Assembly: GCF_041146395.1 (NCBI RefSeq)
Contig: NC_090995.1
Location: 15,846,418 to 15,910,417 of the forward strand
From: Eulemur rufifrons
Taxonomy: Eukaryota > Chordata > Mammalia > Primates > Lemuridae
Reading direction: 5' to 3'
Length of the DNA: 64,000 nt
In this document: positions 22,739-35,093 of the stretch, piece by piece
How the letters are laid out: each line of letters begins with the position of its first letter
Numbering within the stretch: position 1 is the first letter of the stretch
Translations under genes and position numbers: made by a program
Notes under the pieces: model-generated
What the model was told of the DNA's origin: nothing
Seen by the model: the letters and a program-made list of their open reading frames with translations, nothing else
Database searches by the model: none

Positions 22739-25690
22739 CTTCAGTGTTTTCACATAAGGGTATTTCTATTGCTATCTGATCAAACACATTTAAAAGATCT
22801 TACCCTGCACCTTAATTGTGAAAATATATTCCAAGATGCTAAATTTCCCTTAAAAGAAACCTGAGTTAAAAATCAGAATACTACTCTGAAATAGAAAAAT
22901 ATACAAAAAAGATTAACTAAATATCTAATTAAATTATTTGTTGAATTGAGTTAAATGTCTAATTTCCTAAGTTTCCCTCCTAAAGTATGTAATGGATTAT
23001 ATAAATAGTAAGAAAAGTCCAAACAATTTTTATGTTATAGACTATTTCTTTCCATTCGTAACTAATTTTGATATTAAAGCTCGTATAGCATTTTCACAAT
23101 ACAAACTAAGTAACTTTTTATGAATTTCCTACAGAAAAAGCATAACAGCAGGTACCTACACACACATAAACTCTTTCTTTAAAGTAATATTTCATTTCTT
23201 TATATGTTTTAAAAATTAAAGTTAAGCCATGATTACTCAAAAAGACTATTTTATTGAGTATTTAGATTTAGAGTCTTATCTCTCTCCCATTATCTTCATT
23301 TCTATCATTTACCTCTTATTCCAGGGATTCTCAAACTTTCATGTGACACGGATCACATTCTCTCTCAAAACATCTGATTCACCCACTTCTCTTCTCTGTG
23401 TGTTTTTCTGTTTGTCATGCAATGGGATGGGAGGAGGGGTGTGCTACAAGGAGGTGAACCTTCTATAACTTAGAGGAGGACTGCTATGCTTTTAAGATAA
23501 TATGTAAGGGTTTTAAGTGAGATAATGTATGTAAATAATTGCACAGTGGCTGATATACAGTAGATGGACAATACATGATATTAATACATATTATTGTAAC
23601 TCATCTGTGTTATAAAATCGTAGACACCAAAACATTTCAAAAACCAAGACTACTGGGGGGCAAAACACTGATAACCTGCAGTGCAACCTCTGCACAGAGT
23701 CTCTGCGCCAAAGCAGATTTATACTTGTTTTGAAATGTGACAGTGGCATTCCCAGTAAATAACTCAAACTTAATACGTGAGAGATACAAGTAGACATTGA
23801 ACTCAAATCAGTTCCTTTTTACTTCTTGTGAAAATTCCTAGTAAAAATGTTGGTAAGGGATTAAGGATGATGAAATGAAGAGGTGACAAAGAAATTTTCT
23901 TTATTCAGAAAGTCTGCCTCAAACAAATATAAAACATATAACCTGAAACAATTACAGACAGGGTGACAGATATGGGGGAAAATATTAATTTAAAACCAAT
24001 GGTTAAAATAAGAACTCTCACAATGTGTATTTCAGATATTTGTATTATTCATCAAAGATTGAGTCATGATAAAAAACATTTCCACACTAGTTTAATTACT
24101 ATTTTCCTGAATTAGATTTGACTCATAAACCATTTTGAGTACCTTCTATGTATGTGACAGCCCATTTTCTGCTTCCTTCTATTCTTAATATGACTTATAA
24201 AAAAATAATAATAAGAGTACGCCGGGAAAAGCAAAGCAGAAACAAAGCAAACTAAAAACAGAAACTGTCTAACTTCTATCATAGGAAACAACAGTCAAAA
24301 TCAATGAAGAATGAGGTTTTAGATTATCTATGAATTTCACTTAAATCCATGCTGTGGGCACATGAGGTTTCCAAACCTAAGATACATGGTACATGAGATC
24401 CAAATACTAAAACTACCATTTCCAATAGGAAATTTTTATACTGAAACTTTTATACTGGCAGCTTTTAAAAAATAGTGATGGGCATGCATTACACATGTTC
24501 CTTCTCCTACTAGAATGAATAATAAACAAATAAATTTAGAAAGAATTCTTAAGATTAGACTGTCACTGGGAACACAAGACAGCCTATATCAGAACACAGT
24601 ACGGAAATACATTTATTGAGACTACAGGTTGAGGATCCGTGTTTCCTAAATCAACTTGAAATAATGTATTGTAAGAAGGAGCTCAACTTGTGTTAACCTA
24701 TCTTTGCAGTGCTCATTATGAGCCAGACACTGTTTCAAGTGCTTTAAAAATGGTAACTTGTCTAATCTTCACAATAACCCTATGAGTTTGCTGCAATACT
24801 ATCCCCCTTGTTTTTCATATACAGAAACTGATACAAGGCATGGCAAGTTAAAGTGATTTGCCCAAGGTTACTCTGCTAGTAAAGGACAGAGGTGAGACTC
24901 AAACCTGAGCTGTTGCGTCTCAAAGTCTGCTCTTCATCATTTTGCCATGTTACTTCTCTAATGACAAAGGAAAGAAAAGCCAAACGAACAAAAAAACCCT
25001 TATCACCCTGTAAAAAAAAATTAAATATTAAATCCAAGTTAAGGTTTGCAAACAGTGAAAAGTTTTAACTATCAAGGATAAGACTATTTTCTCCATTTTT
25101 TTTTTTTTTGAAGACACATCCTCTTTGCTTAAATGTAATGATGGTCTCTGTGTAGAATTCAATTGAAAGACAAGGAAGATAAAGACAATCTGACATTAGA
25201 GGGTTAGGGCTTTAAGTAGGCAAGTTAGAGAAGCATTTGATACTTCTATGACAAATGTTAAAATTCTTAGTTCGCTCCAATTAGTGTCTCAATTAAGGTA
25301 TGCCAAAGGGTATGAATGCCCCTGTTATACACTATCTGAACAACCCTAAAAAGAAAAAGGAGGGGGGTTTACAGAAGGGTAAGAGTTCAAACAAACATAC
25401 ATCATTTACTGAAGCATGCAAGATGACATCTACTCAAAGCATCAACATAACCACATCCTAGGAATGTTTAGTATGAACTAAAGAGCTAAATTTTAACATT
25501 TTAATTGATTTTTCTTTGTAAAGCTGGAAGGACATGCTTATTTAAATACCTCACAAATGGTAATTGCAAAAATAAGGTGCCCAATTTAGAGAATATAAAA
25601 GGGAGATTCAGTTTTCATATCAGCAATTTCTATGGAAAACAAAGACATTGTAAAATACAGAAATCCCCTTAATCACATACTTAAATAAGA
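22739..25690. other. AT-rich DNA without recognised gene
   Basis: Holds one inverted MIR (24,695-24,958) and A/T runs. Short open frames here are no longer than chance predicts, and I see no conserved exon on either strand. Confidence 0.5.
24695..24958 (-). repeat. MIR SINE, minus orientation
   Basis: In plus reading it shows the MIR reverse complement: GAGCCAGACACTGTTTCAAG, AATCTTCACAATAACCCTA, TTGCCCAAGGTTACTCTGC and GGTGAGACTCAAACC. Confidence 0.88.
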
Positions 25691-26064
<374 letters not shown>

Positions 26065-26684
26065 AAGAAAAATATTTTGATTGTGTCATAATTAGATACT
26101 ATATCTTCTGATCTCTGATTCTGTATCCTGGTCATCTTATAAAGATGACTCAACCGAAAATAATGCCTGTAATGTAATCTGCATCAATTAGTCAAAAACA
26201 ACTAAAATAATATGCCTGTACAGAAAATCATATTTTATCTCCTGCCTGTACAAATCAGACATTGAAAAGAATTACAAAGATGACCTTGCCTACCGGAAAG
26301 CACTCAAACCTTTAAACTTTTAAAGTAAAACCAACATTCTCTCTCTGATAACTTAAGACCATTAATTAGAACCAATGACCCCAAAATCTGAAAAGTTTAC
26401 ACATCCCATTATTAGTAAGCTGATACTACTCTGCTTCTCAGTTTAAAAGTAAACAAGTAAACATTAATTTTCTGCCTGTGGACAAACAGATTAGATTATT
26501 TTTAAGAATGCTCTTGCCTCCATGAGACACAGCTGACCGTGGGGTGCAGAATGCCACAGTGAGGCAGAGCAAGGACTCAGGACCCCCCTAATAACCCAGC
26601 CTGCCTGGAGGATGCCCCCTCCTTGAGAGGGCCACCTGGGCATCACTTCCAACCTCACAAACATGCTTATTCCCGGGGACAATG
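26065..26684. other. Unique DNA with no recognised feature
   Basis: AT-rich at first, then a more GC-balanced 200 bases (26,500-26,680) leading into the minisatellite. I see no exon here. Confidence 0.45.
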
Positions 26685-27830
26685 TTTACACTTTATATGA
26701 CACAGGGTACTACATGCTCTGGATAGGACACTGGGCACTGCGTACACAGCTTATGTGACAAGAATACTACATACACACCAAACATGACATCAGGTGCTAC
26801 AGACACACGATAAGTGACACGAGGTACTGTGCTAGGCACACACTGTATGACACTGAGTACTGCATACATACTGTACATGACAGCAGGGTACCTTGCACAC
26901 ACAGCATAGAGCATCAGGTACTGCATACACACTGTACATGACACTAGGTACTGCACACGCGCTGTATGAGACAGTGGGGTACTGTATGCACACTGCATAG
27001 AACACCAGGTCCTGCATCTACACTGTATATAACACTGGATATGTACACTGGGCACACAGCACAAGTGACAAGGATACTGTATGCACACCAAATATGACAA
27101 CAGTTATTACATATACGATGTATATGATAGTTGGTCCTGCATACACACTGTATATGACACTGGGAACTGGGTACACAGCACAAGTGACAAGGATACTGTA
27201 TGCACACTGTATATAACACCAAATACTATGTATACATTGTATGTGATGCCAGAAACTATGTATATAGTGTACATGACACTGAGTACTGTGTACCCAGCAT
27301 GACAAAGATACTGCATACACAGCAGTCCTATGTATATACTATATGCTGTACATTGTGTACTGCGTACTGAGCATGACAAGGATACTATCTACACTCTACA
27401 TGACACCTGGTACTATGTACATACCGCATGACACCAAGTACTACGTATATACTGTATTTATGACACTGAGTACCATGCGCATAGCAGAAGTGACAAGAAT
27501 ACTCCCTACACACCATGTATGACATGCGGTACTATGTATACACCATTGTATATGACACCAAGTACTTCGTATACACTGTATGAGACAACAGGTAGTGCTT
27601 GCGTACACAGCGTGACAAGGACAGTGTGTACACACAGTACATAACACTAGGTACTATGTACACACTGTATATGGCATTGGGTACTATGTAATACTGTATG
27701 TGACACTCGGTCCTGCATACACAGCTTAAGTGACAAGGATGCCGTGTACACACAGCATGACTCTGAGTACATACCACATACGACCCCGCACAGGGCGCCG
27801 TGTAAAACACCAGGTGCTGTGCAAACCCGC
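26685..27830. repeat. Minisatellite D, about 30-base unit
   Basis: A tandem array of diverged units with the core TATGACACTGGGTACTG and TGCATACACACTGT, spacing about 30-31 bases, and a variant unit CACAAGTGACAAGGATACT every few repeats. All reading frames across it, on both strands, are products of the repeat. Confidence 0.85.
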
Positions 27831-27836
27831 AAAGCG

Positions 27837-27860
27837 CACACACACACACACACACACACC
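27837..27860. repeat. (CA)n microsatellite
   Basis: About 24 bases of alternating CA directly between minisatellite D and the CpG island. Confidence 0.9.
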
Positions 27861-27879
27861 CCGCAAGCGCCTCCACAGC

Positions 27880-28800
27880 TGGCTCTGAAGAAAAGCGCGA
27901 GGCAGGACAGAGCAAAGGAAAGTTCGCGGCCGGCCGCCCCCAAGGAGCCACCTCGTCCCAGCGCGGCCCAGCAGCTTCTCCCCAGGGCTCCGGCGGGAGG
28001 CGGCGGCGGACCCCACAGGACAGTCCCGGAGGCCCGCGAGGACCCGTTGAGGCAGCGGCGGCCTCGCTCCCGGGGTCGCCCGCAGCCCCCCGGGACACGC
28101 ACGGACCCCCGCCTGGCCTCGGCCCGACACTGCCGCGGCTCCCACCACCCACGGCGCCCGGAGCCCGCAAAGCGTCCTCTCCTCTCCGCCCTCCGCACGC
28201 CGGGCCCGCGCTGCCGGCCCCACCGCGCACGCACGGCCCCGAGGCCTGGCCGGCCGGGAGGCGCGGGCCCGGCGGGGCGTGCTCACGCGACTCCGCGGCT
28301 TCCCGGCCCAAACAGTCCCTGCGCCGTCCTCCCAGGCCTCCGCCCGCGCCCCCGGGCTTTCCCCACCATTGTTCGCCGGCTCCGCCGCCGCCTGTTCCCG
28401 CCGCCGCCGGCGCCTCTGGGGCCTGAGCTGGGGACGGGCGGGCGCGGGGGGCGGGGCGCCATGTTGGCGGCGCTGCCTCAGAGGACGCCGCGGGGGCCCC
28501 GCCGCCGCACTTACTGTGTGTCACCAGCCGCGGCCCCGACTAGGCGGGAAGTTAAGCGCCGTCGCCGGGAAAGTTGGCGTCCCCACGGGCCGCTCGTTCC
28601 TGCCGCCCGGCCGCCCGGATAGGCCGTGCCCGCGGGAGCCCTGCACGCGGCTCCTACCTCCGCTCCGGCCCGGCTCCCGCACCGCTGCCGCAGCTGCCTC
28701 AGCACGTTCCGCGCAGCCGCAGTCGCCCTCTGTCCCCACGTGCTCCAAGGCGGCAGCCGGCGTCCGCGGTCCTAGCGCAGCTGGTTCTGCAGGCAACAAA
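27880..28800. promoter_or_regulatory. CpG island, probable promoter
   Basis: Very GC-rich with dense, undepleted CpG, in sharp contrast to the AT-rich DNA at 15-26 kb. It has GC boxes (GGGGGCGGGGCG near 28,447-28,457) and a YY1-like CGCCATGTTGG (28,457-28,467). Undepleted CpG implies no germline methylation, so a real promoter is likely. I recognise no first coding exon on either strand; long open frames of up to about 330 residues arise from the GC content. A minus-strand splice donor lies inside it. Confidence 0.75.
28509..28514 (-). other. Candidate splice donor of a minus-strand first exon
   Basis: On the minus strand the sequence reads GACACACA|GTAAGTGCGG. GTAAGT is the consensus 5' end of an intron, and its placement inside a CpG island fits a non-coding first exon starting near 28,800 and transcribed leftwards. 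No partner acceptor was identified. Confidence 0.4.
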
Positions 28801-29194
28801 ACCGGCCACCTGTTTTTAATATCTTTTTAATCCGTGGTCAAGAGGAATTGCAGACAGGTGCTACATTCCCATTCCGTGCATATGCAAACAGTACTGCAAC
28901 AAGAACAGGACCAGCCACTACCAATTTGGCAAAGTCACCCCAAATCTGCGTTCCAAGTAGGTTGTCTATCAAAGTCAGTCTGTATCTGACATCTAACGGG
29001 AGGAGATCCCGTACACCTGTGGTTTAAAGAAGTATCAGCCATAAGCATACTTTTATAATGCTCACATATTTTCCCTCTTGTCCTTTCTCTTAGGAGTTTG
29101 GAAGGAAGACCTTTCGGCTAAAATGTCTTGCTCTCGTTATCAGTGGGCATATGTACTTATACTTAGTTTCAGTCACCAGCAGTCAAGTGAGGTC
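28801..29194. other. Unique spacer between CpG island and satellite domain
   Basis: Ordinary single-copy-looking DNA; no gene or repeat recognised. Confidence 0.45.
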
Positions 29195-29428
29195 TGAAAA
29201 TAGGCAAGTACAGTACAGTAAGTTGTTTTGAGAGAGAGAGAGACCACATTCACATAACTTTTGTTGTAGTATTTTCTTATAATTCTTCCATTTTAATATT
29301 ATGGTTGTAAATCTCTTATTATGCCTAATCTAGGAATTAAACTTTATCATAAACATGTATGTGTATGAAAAAATCATAGTATAAGTAAGGTTTGATAGTA
29401 TCCTGGTTTCAGGCATCCACAGGGGCCT
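29195..29428. mobile_element. Tigger-like transposon end, truncated by minisatellite A
   Basis: GAGAGAGAGAGACCACATTC, AATTAAACTTTATCATAAAC and GGTTTCAGGCATCCACAGGG are landmarks of the terminal non-coding part of Tigger1-group elements. The terminal inverted repeat is missing: the sequence passes straight into minisatellite A. Confidence 0.65.
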
Positions 29429-30605
29429 ACCTGAGAATAATCGGAAACAGACTACGGGGCCCAACTTCCTCTTTCCCTGGGCATGGAAGCAAGACGTCAT
29501 CCCAGGATTGCTCAGGAGTCCTGGCTCCTCCCACAGAGGGCGTGGCCATCCCATCGCCTCTCAACAGGGACCGGCAGCCCCGCCTGCTCTTACATTGGGG
29601 ACGGTGCATTGGCTAAATCTCCTGTCACTCTGGGCAAGGGGCCCGGCCTCCTCTCAAACAGGTCGCTGTGGCCCCACCTCCTCTAACAGTGGGTGCAATG
29701 CAATGGCCCCTCCTTCTCTCACGCAGGGCACAGCAGCCACACCTGTTCTAACACTGGATTCGGGCCCCCAACTCCTCTCATACAGAGTACAGGGCCCAAC
29801 CTCCTCTTCTGCAGAGCATGGGGGCCCCACCCCCACTCAGGATTCGCTCAGGGCTCCAGGGTGCTGCCCCCATAGGGTGTGGCCATTCCACCTCCCCTCA
29901 TGGATGTTGCGGTAGCCCCGCCTGCAATAGCGGCGGGGGCAGGGGGGCGCAGGGGCTAAAACTTCTCACTCTGGACAAAGGGCCCCGCCTCCTCTCAAGC
30001 AAAGCATTGTGACCCTGCCCCTTCTAACAGTGGGTGGGACGCACTGGCCCCTGCTTCTCTCACCCAGGGCACAGAGGGCCGCCTCCTGTCAAGCACGGCT
30101 CAGGTGTCCAGCTTCCTGTCACGCAGTGCATGGAGCCCCTCCTCTTCTGTGGGGGGAGGAGCTTTGGCCCCTCCTCTCCTCACTCAGGGCAGGGAGGGCC
30201 GCCTCATATCAACCAGTTCGCAGGTGCCGTGCCTCCTCTGATGCAGGGCACATGGCTCCCCCTACTCTCACACATGATTCGACTCCCCACATCCTCAGGC
30301 ACGGTACGGGGAACCACCTCCTCTCCCGTAGGGCATGGGGGCCCCAATTCCTCCCAGGCATGGCTCAGGAGCCCCGCCTCCTGCCCCATAGGGCGTGGCC
30401 ATCACACCACCCCCCATGCAGAACACGGCAGACCCGCCTGCTCTAACGGTGTTGAGAGTGCATTGGCTAAACCTCCTCTCACTCGGGGCAAGAGTCCCTG
30501 TCTCCTCTAAAGCAGCGCGTTGTGGCTCCGACTTTTGTAACAGTAGGTGGGATGCGTTAGCTCGATCTCCCCTAATGCAGGGACGGGTCTCCACTTCTCA
30601 CACAG
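29429..30605 (+). repeat. Minisatellite A, forward array
   Basis: GC-rich units of about 28-36 bases with cores such as GGGCCCCGCCTCCTCTCA and CAGGGCA. A higher-order pattern is visible: the AGGGCGTGGCC variant recurs at about 29,536, 29,875 and 30,389, each followed by a GCCTGCTCT-type unit, and a CATTGGCTAAA unit follows the first and third. The same pattern occurs in reverse complement at 57.48-58.43 kb. Reading frames through the array are not genes. Confidence 0.88.
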
Positions 30606-30741
30606 GACATGCCAGCCTCACCAAGACTCATCTATTGGTCATCCAACACTCTCTAAACCCCAGGGTTGGGGACTGTCCTACAGAGCAGGGCTGATCTCTG
30701 GGCTGTGTCAGGTTCTCTAAGTCCCTGGAAAGGATACACAC
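30606..30741 (+). repeat. A-to-B junction segment, forward copy
   Basis: The stretch passes from the last A unit (ACATGCCAGCCTCACCAAG) into two B-like units (TCTCTAAACCCCAGGG; CAGGGCTGATCTCTGGGCTG). Its reverse-complement counterpart is at about 57,355-57,485, also joining A and B. Confidence 0.8.
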
Positions 30742-31125
30742 AGGCTCCTGTCTTCCACACTAAAGTCTCACTCCTCTGAGCTCCCCTGAGCTCGTGCGTC
30801 GGGAATGTGGCTACATCAACCCGATGTTCTGTACTGACGGAGGTGAGTTGCGTTCAAAATCTCAAAAACTGGAGGTAGAAGGGCTCCTTTCCTGTTTTGT
30901 AGGGAAGGGTCTTCCCCAAACTGCACTTGAATTGACAAGAGCAACCTGCACCCAGCCCCAGGCCCGTGCCAACCTCACACAGTCCTGTGTCACTACAGGC
31001 GGCCTGGGCAAGGGAGCGGCCCAGGATGTGCAAGGGAGCACACCCCATGGTTGAGAGGGGGATCCCCTCCTCCTGGTCACTCCCTGACAGACACCAGCAA
31101 CTGTGCCTGTGCAGTCTCTGCACCA

Positions 31126-31138
31126 AGGTCACAGGTCA
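31126..31138 (+). promoter_or_regulatory. Perfect DR1 element, unit 1
   Basis: AGGTCACAGGTCA is two AGGTCA half-sites spaced by one base, the binding pattern of RXR heterodimers, HNF4 and COUP-TF. It is preserved in all four units. Binding is not shown. Confidence 0.5.
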
Positions 31139-32016
31139 CAGGGAGTCCTCACAGACTCCACCAACTGTCACTGCTCAGAGTCCCGGCCAGGGTCACAGGT
31201 CCTCCTGACACAAGCAACTGCACCTGCTCAGAGTCCATGCCCAGGTCACAGGTCGTCCGAAATTCAAATTCCAACGACAATGACACACCCACTCACACAC
31301 ACTGGAAAGGCTACGGTTAAAAAGAATGGAACCCCTGATTTGGGGTTCACGGTGATGAGCTGGGAGCGTGTGGCTGCTGCCAAACACACGGTGAAACACA
31401 CGGGAGGGCTTACCGTGAAGCCGCAGACCTCACACGGCAAGGACGCCGGGGACTCTAAATGCGGGAGACAGAGGACCTTGCGCGGCGACGCCACGTTCCC
31501 GGGAAGGACGAAATTGCTGTAAGGAAACTGTGTTCATGAGCAACCACCTGAACGCCCTGCCAGTGACACAGAAAGGACAGCGACCTCCCTCACAGAGGCT
31601 GACCCAGACCCACGTCGAGCTCAGAGGCTGCTACCCCATTCGGGGCGCAGAGGCCACCGCGTGGACGTCACAGCCGTGGCCACCACGTCCTGGGCGTGGG
31701 GGACCTCGGTGGGGTGGAGACTGCGGGTGCCCCGTTTCCACATGTCCACACGGAGCCCCTCCCGGGTCTCTGAGGACCGGCCGCCCCTCAGCAGGCGGCT
31801 GCGCACGGGAAGGCGGTGCCCGCGGGGCTCGGAAGGGAAGGTCGCACTCACCCTCGGGGCCTCGCGTCTCAGGGCGGACGAGGAGGACGCGGTCCTTCGG
31901 GTCGGAGGCCAGGCCGGCGGGCGGCATGGAGGGGGCGCCTGCGGGGCGACGCTAAGGTGGCGGCACCGCGTCCTCTAACGCCGCGGGCAAAGCCGCCACG
32001 GGACATGAAGGGCGCT

Positions 32017-32031
32017 GCGCCCTCTGGTGGC
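32017..32031 (-). promoter_or_regulatory. CTCF-like motif, unit 1
   Basis: GCGCCCTCTGGTGGC is the reverse complement of a CTCF core (CCACCAGAGGGCGC). It overlaps the palindrome AGGGCGC-T-GCGCCCT (32,009-32,023) and sits in CpG-rich DNA. Confidence 0.65.
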
Positions 32032-32309
32032 CCGTGCCGGCACTGCAGCCCTCGCTGCTCATCGGGGCGGGGACAGGGGCGAACTCGCCCTCCTGGCCTT
32101 GCCGGAGAGCCAGGGACACTCCGAGTTCAGCGTCTTCCCAGCCAGGATCTGGAAATGGAAAGTCAGATGGGCTCACTGTCCTGTGTCTTTCAGAAAAACC
32201 GGGAGGGAGGGAACAATAAAGGGGAAAACATATGGAAGGAAATAAGTGTAGCTATAAGCTTTACAACTGACATCAAAATTCATTCCAAACCATCCTAACA
32301 CTTCAACTG

Positions 32310-32905
32310 CAATGCAAGACTTTAAAGATTCGGGGAAGAAACAAAAAAAGAAAATTGACGTGGCCTTGGGTTTGGTGATGGGTTTTAACACACAAAACAA
32401 AAAGAATCTGATCCACAACAGAAAAAGAATACCATGGCTGTTACGACGTTCAATAGCCATCCTCTGTGAAAGACCCAATTCAGAGAATAAAAAGACAAGC
32501 CACAGAATGATAAGAAATACGTGCAAAATACATACCGGAGGAACAAGTCACATTCTACATACAAAAAGAAGCCTTAAAGCTCAACAATAAGGAGACAAAC
32601 TCCTCGATTAAAAAGCGGTACAGATCTCAACACACACCTGACCAAAGAACATATATAGCTGGCAGATAATCATACAAAAAGATGCTCAGCATCATATATC
32701 GTTAGGGAAGAGCAGATTACAACAGCAATGAGATACCAGAGCACACCTGCTAGAATGACTAAACACTTAAAAAAAACCACACACACACACACACAAAAAG
32801 AACAAACCACTGCTGGAGGAAAGGCAGGAATTCTCATTCATTGCTGAGAGAATGCATAATGGTACACGGTCACTCTGGAAAACAGCGTAGAAGACTAGAA
32901 TATGC
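32310..32905 (+). mobile_element. L1 3' fragment in unit 1
   Basis: It resembles the end of L1 ORF2: CAACAATAAGGAGACAAAC, ACCAAAGAACATATATAG, AAAAGATGCTCAGCATCAT, CAATGAGATACCAGAGCACA and GAATGACTAAA appear in order. It is heavily decayed and shared by all units, so it was present before amplification. A (CA)n run at about 32,779-32,796 is specific to this copy. Confidence 0.8.
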
Positions 32906-32929
32906 CACCCCAAGATATAGGTCTTTTAC

Positions 32930-33127
32930 TTGTCGTTACTGTTTTGGACAGGGTCTCTGTGACCCAGGCAGGAGTGCAGTGCCACGAACACAGATCACTG
33001 CCACCTTGAACTTCCACGCTGGAGCAATCCTAAGCCTCCCAAGTAGCCGGGACTACAGGCATGAGCCACTACTGCCAAATAATATTTTATGTGTGTGTAC
33101 CGATGGGTCCTTGCTATATTGCCCAAG
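32930..33127 (-). mobile_element. Alu-like monomer in unit 1, fused to minisatellite B
   Basis: GACAGGGTCTCTGTGACCCA, CAAGTAGCCGGGACTACAGG and CATGAGCCACTACTGCC mark a minus-orientation Alu arm. The following CCTTGCTATATTGCCCAAGG corresponds to the next Alu box, after which the first B unit begins. Confidence 0.8.
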
Positions 33128-34640
33128 GCTGACTGGCATGCAGACCAGGGCTCATCCTTGGGATGTCCCAGATTCTCCACATGTCGGGGGGAGGGGGGGA
33201 CTGGACTACAGACCAAGGCTCAACTGTGGGAAGTCCCAGGTTCCCTAAATCCCAGGGGGGACTGGCCTACACAGCAGGGCTCATCTATGGGATGTCCCAG
33301 GTTCTCTAAATCACAGGGTGGGAGGGGCCTAGAGACCAAGGCTCAACTGTGGGACATCCCAGGTTCCCTAAATCCCTGGGGGTGGGGGGCTGGTCTACAA
33401 ACCAGATATTAACTGTGGGATGTCCCTGGTTCCCTAAATCCCTGGGGGGTGGGGGACGGGCCTACAGACCAAGGCTCCTCTGTGGGCTGTCCCAGGTTCC
33501 CAAATCCCTGGGGGACACGGGCCTACAGACCAGGGTTCATCTGTGGAATGGTCCAGGTTGCCTTAATTCCTAGGGGGGACTGGCGTACATACCAGAGCTC
33601 TTCTGTGGGCTGTCCCATGTTCCCTACATCCCTGGGGAGACTGGCGTACAGAGCAGGGCTCATCCTTGGGATGTCCGAGGTCTTTAAATACCTGGGGGGA
33701 CTGATCTACAGACCAGGGATGATCTGGGGTCTGTCCCAGGTTACCTAAATGCCTGTTAGGGAGTGCCGAAAAACCAGGGCTCCTCTGTGGTCTGTCCCAG
33801 GTCCCACAAATCGCTGAGGGGACTGGCCTAAACCCAGGGCTCCTCTGTGGGACGTCCCAGATTCCCTAAACATCTGGGGAGGTCAGGCCTATAAACCAGG
33901 GCTTATGTGTGGAACGTCCCAGGTTCCCTAAATCACTGGGGGGGTGGGGGGAAGGGGGCGACTGAAATACACACAAAGGCTCAACTGTGGGATGTCCCAA
34001 GTTGCCCAAATACCTTGGGGACTAATTTACAGAACAGGGCTCACCTGTGGGCTAGCCCAGTGCCCAAAGTCCCTGGGGAAGACTAGGCTACATACCAGGA
34101 CTCACCTGAGGGATGTCCCAGGTTCCCTAAATCTCTGTGGGACTACCCTACAGACTACAGCTATTCCAGGTCCCCACAATCCCTGGGGGCCTGGCCTACA
34201 ACCAGGGCACCTCTGTGGGATGTCCCAGGTTCCCTAAATCCCTGGGGGTGACTTGTCTACACACCAAAGCTTCTCTGTCGGGTGGCCCAGGTTGCTGAAA
34301 TCACTGTGGGACTGTCTACAAACCAGGGCTCCTCTGTGGGCTGTCCCAGGTTCCCTAAATCCCCGGGGGGACTGGTATACACCCCAGGGCTCGTCTGTGG
34401 GCTGTCCCAGGTTCCCTAAATCCCTGGGGGGACTGGCCTACAGACCAGAGCTCATCTGTGGGATGTAACAGGTCTCCTAAATCACCCTGGCAGAACTGGC
34501 CCACGGACCGGGGCTCATGTGTGGGATGTCCCAGGTTGCCTAAATACCTGGGGTGCCTGGGCTACAGACCACAGATCTTCTGGGGACTCTCCCAGGAGTC
34601 CCAATGTGTGGGAGACTGTGACAGCCACTTAGGTTACCTT
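33128..34640 (+). repeat. Minisatellite B block, unit 1
   Basis: Units of about 61-66 bases with the pattern GGCCTACAGACCAGGGCTCA, TCTGTGGGATGTCCCAGG and TTCCCTAAATCCCTGGGGGG. Roughly two dozen units, each diverged from its neighbours. Reading frames of 70-135 residues are repeat products. Confidence 0.92.
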
Positions 34641-34669
34641 AATGCATGTCTTTCTTCCTTTTCTGGCAG

Positions 34670-35093
34670 AGTTCAGGATCGCGCTGGGCAGAGCATCTAA
34701 GAAGGCTTTTTCTCCCTGGCTCCTGCACATCCCAGGGTGGGGACAGGACTAAGAGATGAGGAGAGGGCCGCTGCAATTCCTGGGCTGACCTGGAAGGGAG
34801 GAGCAGCCGTTACCCGTCTCTTGCTTGTTATCAGGTGTGGAGCCTGTATGTGATGGCCGGAGCCCCTGCTGCTGCTGTGGGCCAGGAGGCGGTTCCAGCG
34901 GGAGCTGTGGGAGGCAGGAGGAAGGTGGCAGGACACCGAGGTTGGCTCTCCCTTGGCCACACAGGGTACCTGAGTCATTTCTGGACAGATAGAGGCTCCT
35001 GTCTTCCACCCTAAAGTCTCACTCCTCTGAGCTCCCCTGAGCTCGTGCGTCGGGAATGTGGCTACATCTACCCTATGTTCTGTACTGAGGGAG
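34670..35093 (+). other. Exon-like module spanning the unit 1/unit 2 boundary
   Basis: A strong acceptor (TTTCTTCCTTTTCTGGCAG) and a consensus donor (GAG|GTGAGT) bound 424 bases. The same pair bounds 421 bases at the next two boundaries. No frame is open throughout, so any transcript would be non-coding. Confidence 0.4.

Larger units (their letters stand above)
30742..34992 (+). repeat. Macrosatellite unit 1 (4.25 kb)
   Basis: First of four head-to-tail units starting at AGGCTCCTGTCTTCCAC. In order it has a 5' module with a perfect DR1 element, a CpG-rich module (about 31,440-32,110) with a CTCF-like motif, an L1 3' fragment, an Alu monomer, a block of minisatellite B (33,128-34,640) and a 350-base tail. 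The other units keep this order and most of the sequence. Long open frames occur in the CpG-rich module on both strands in every unit, as expected from base composition, and I do not call them genes. Confidence 0.92.

Noticed and set aside
27532..28524. Open frame of 330 residues on the minus strand across minisatellite D and the CpG island
   Set aside because: It joins minisatellite-coded and GC-coded low-complexity sequence, overlaps long frames in other phases, and shows no domain. The base composition explains it.
27880..28830. RAMP1 promoter (the neighbour of RBM44 in human)
   Set aside because: I found no sequence resembling its first coding exon on the plus strand, so the neighbour could not be supported.
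32310..32905. Active L1
   Set aside because: Only a short, frameshifted 3' piece of ORF2 is present; no 5' part, endonuclease or intact RT.
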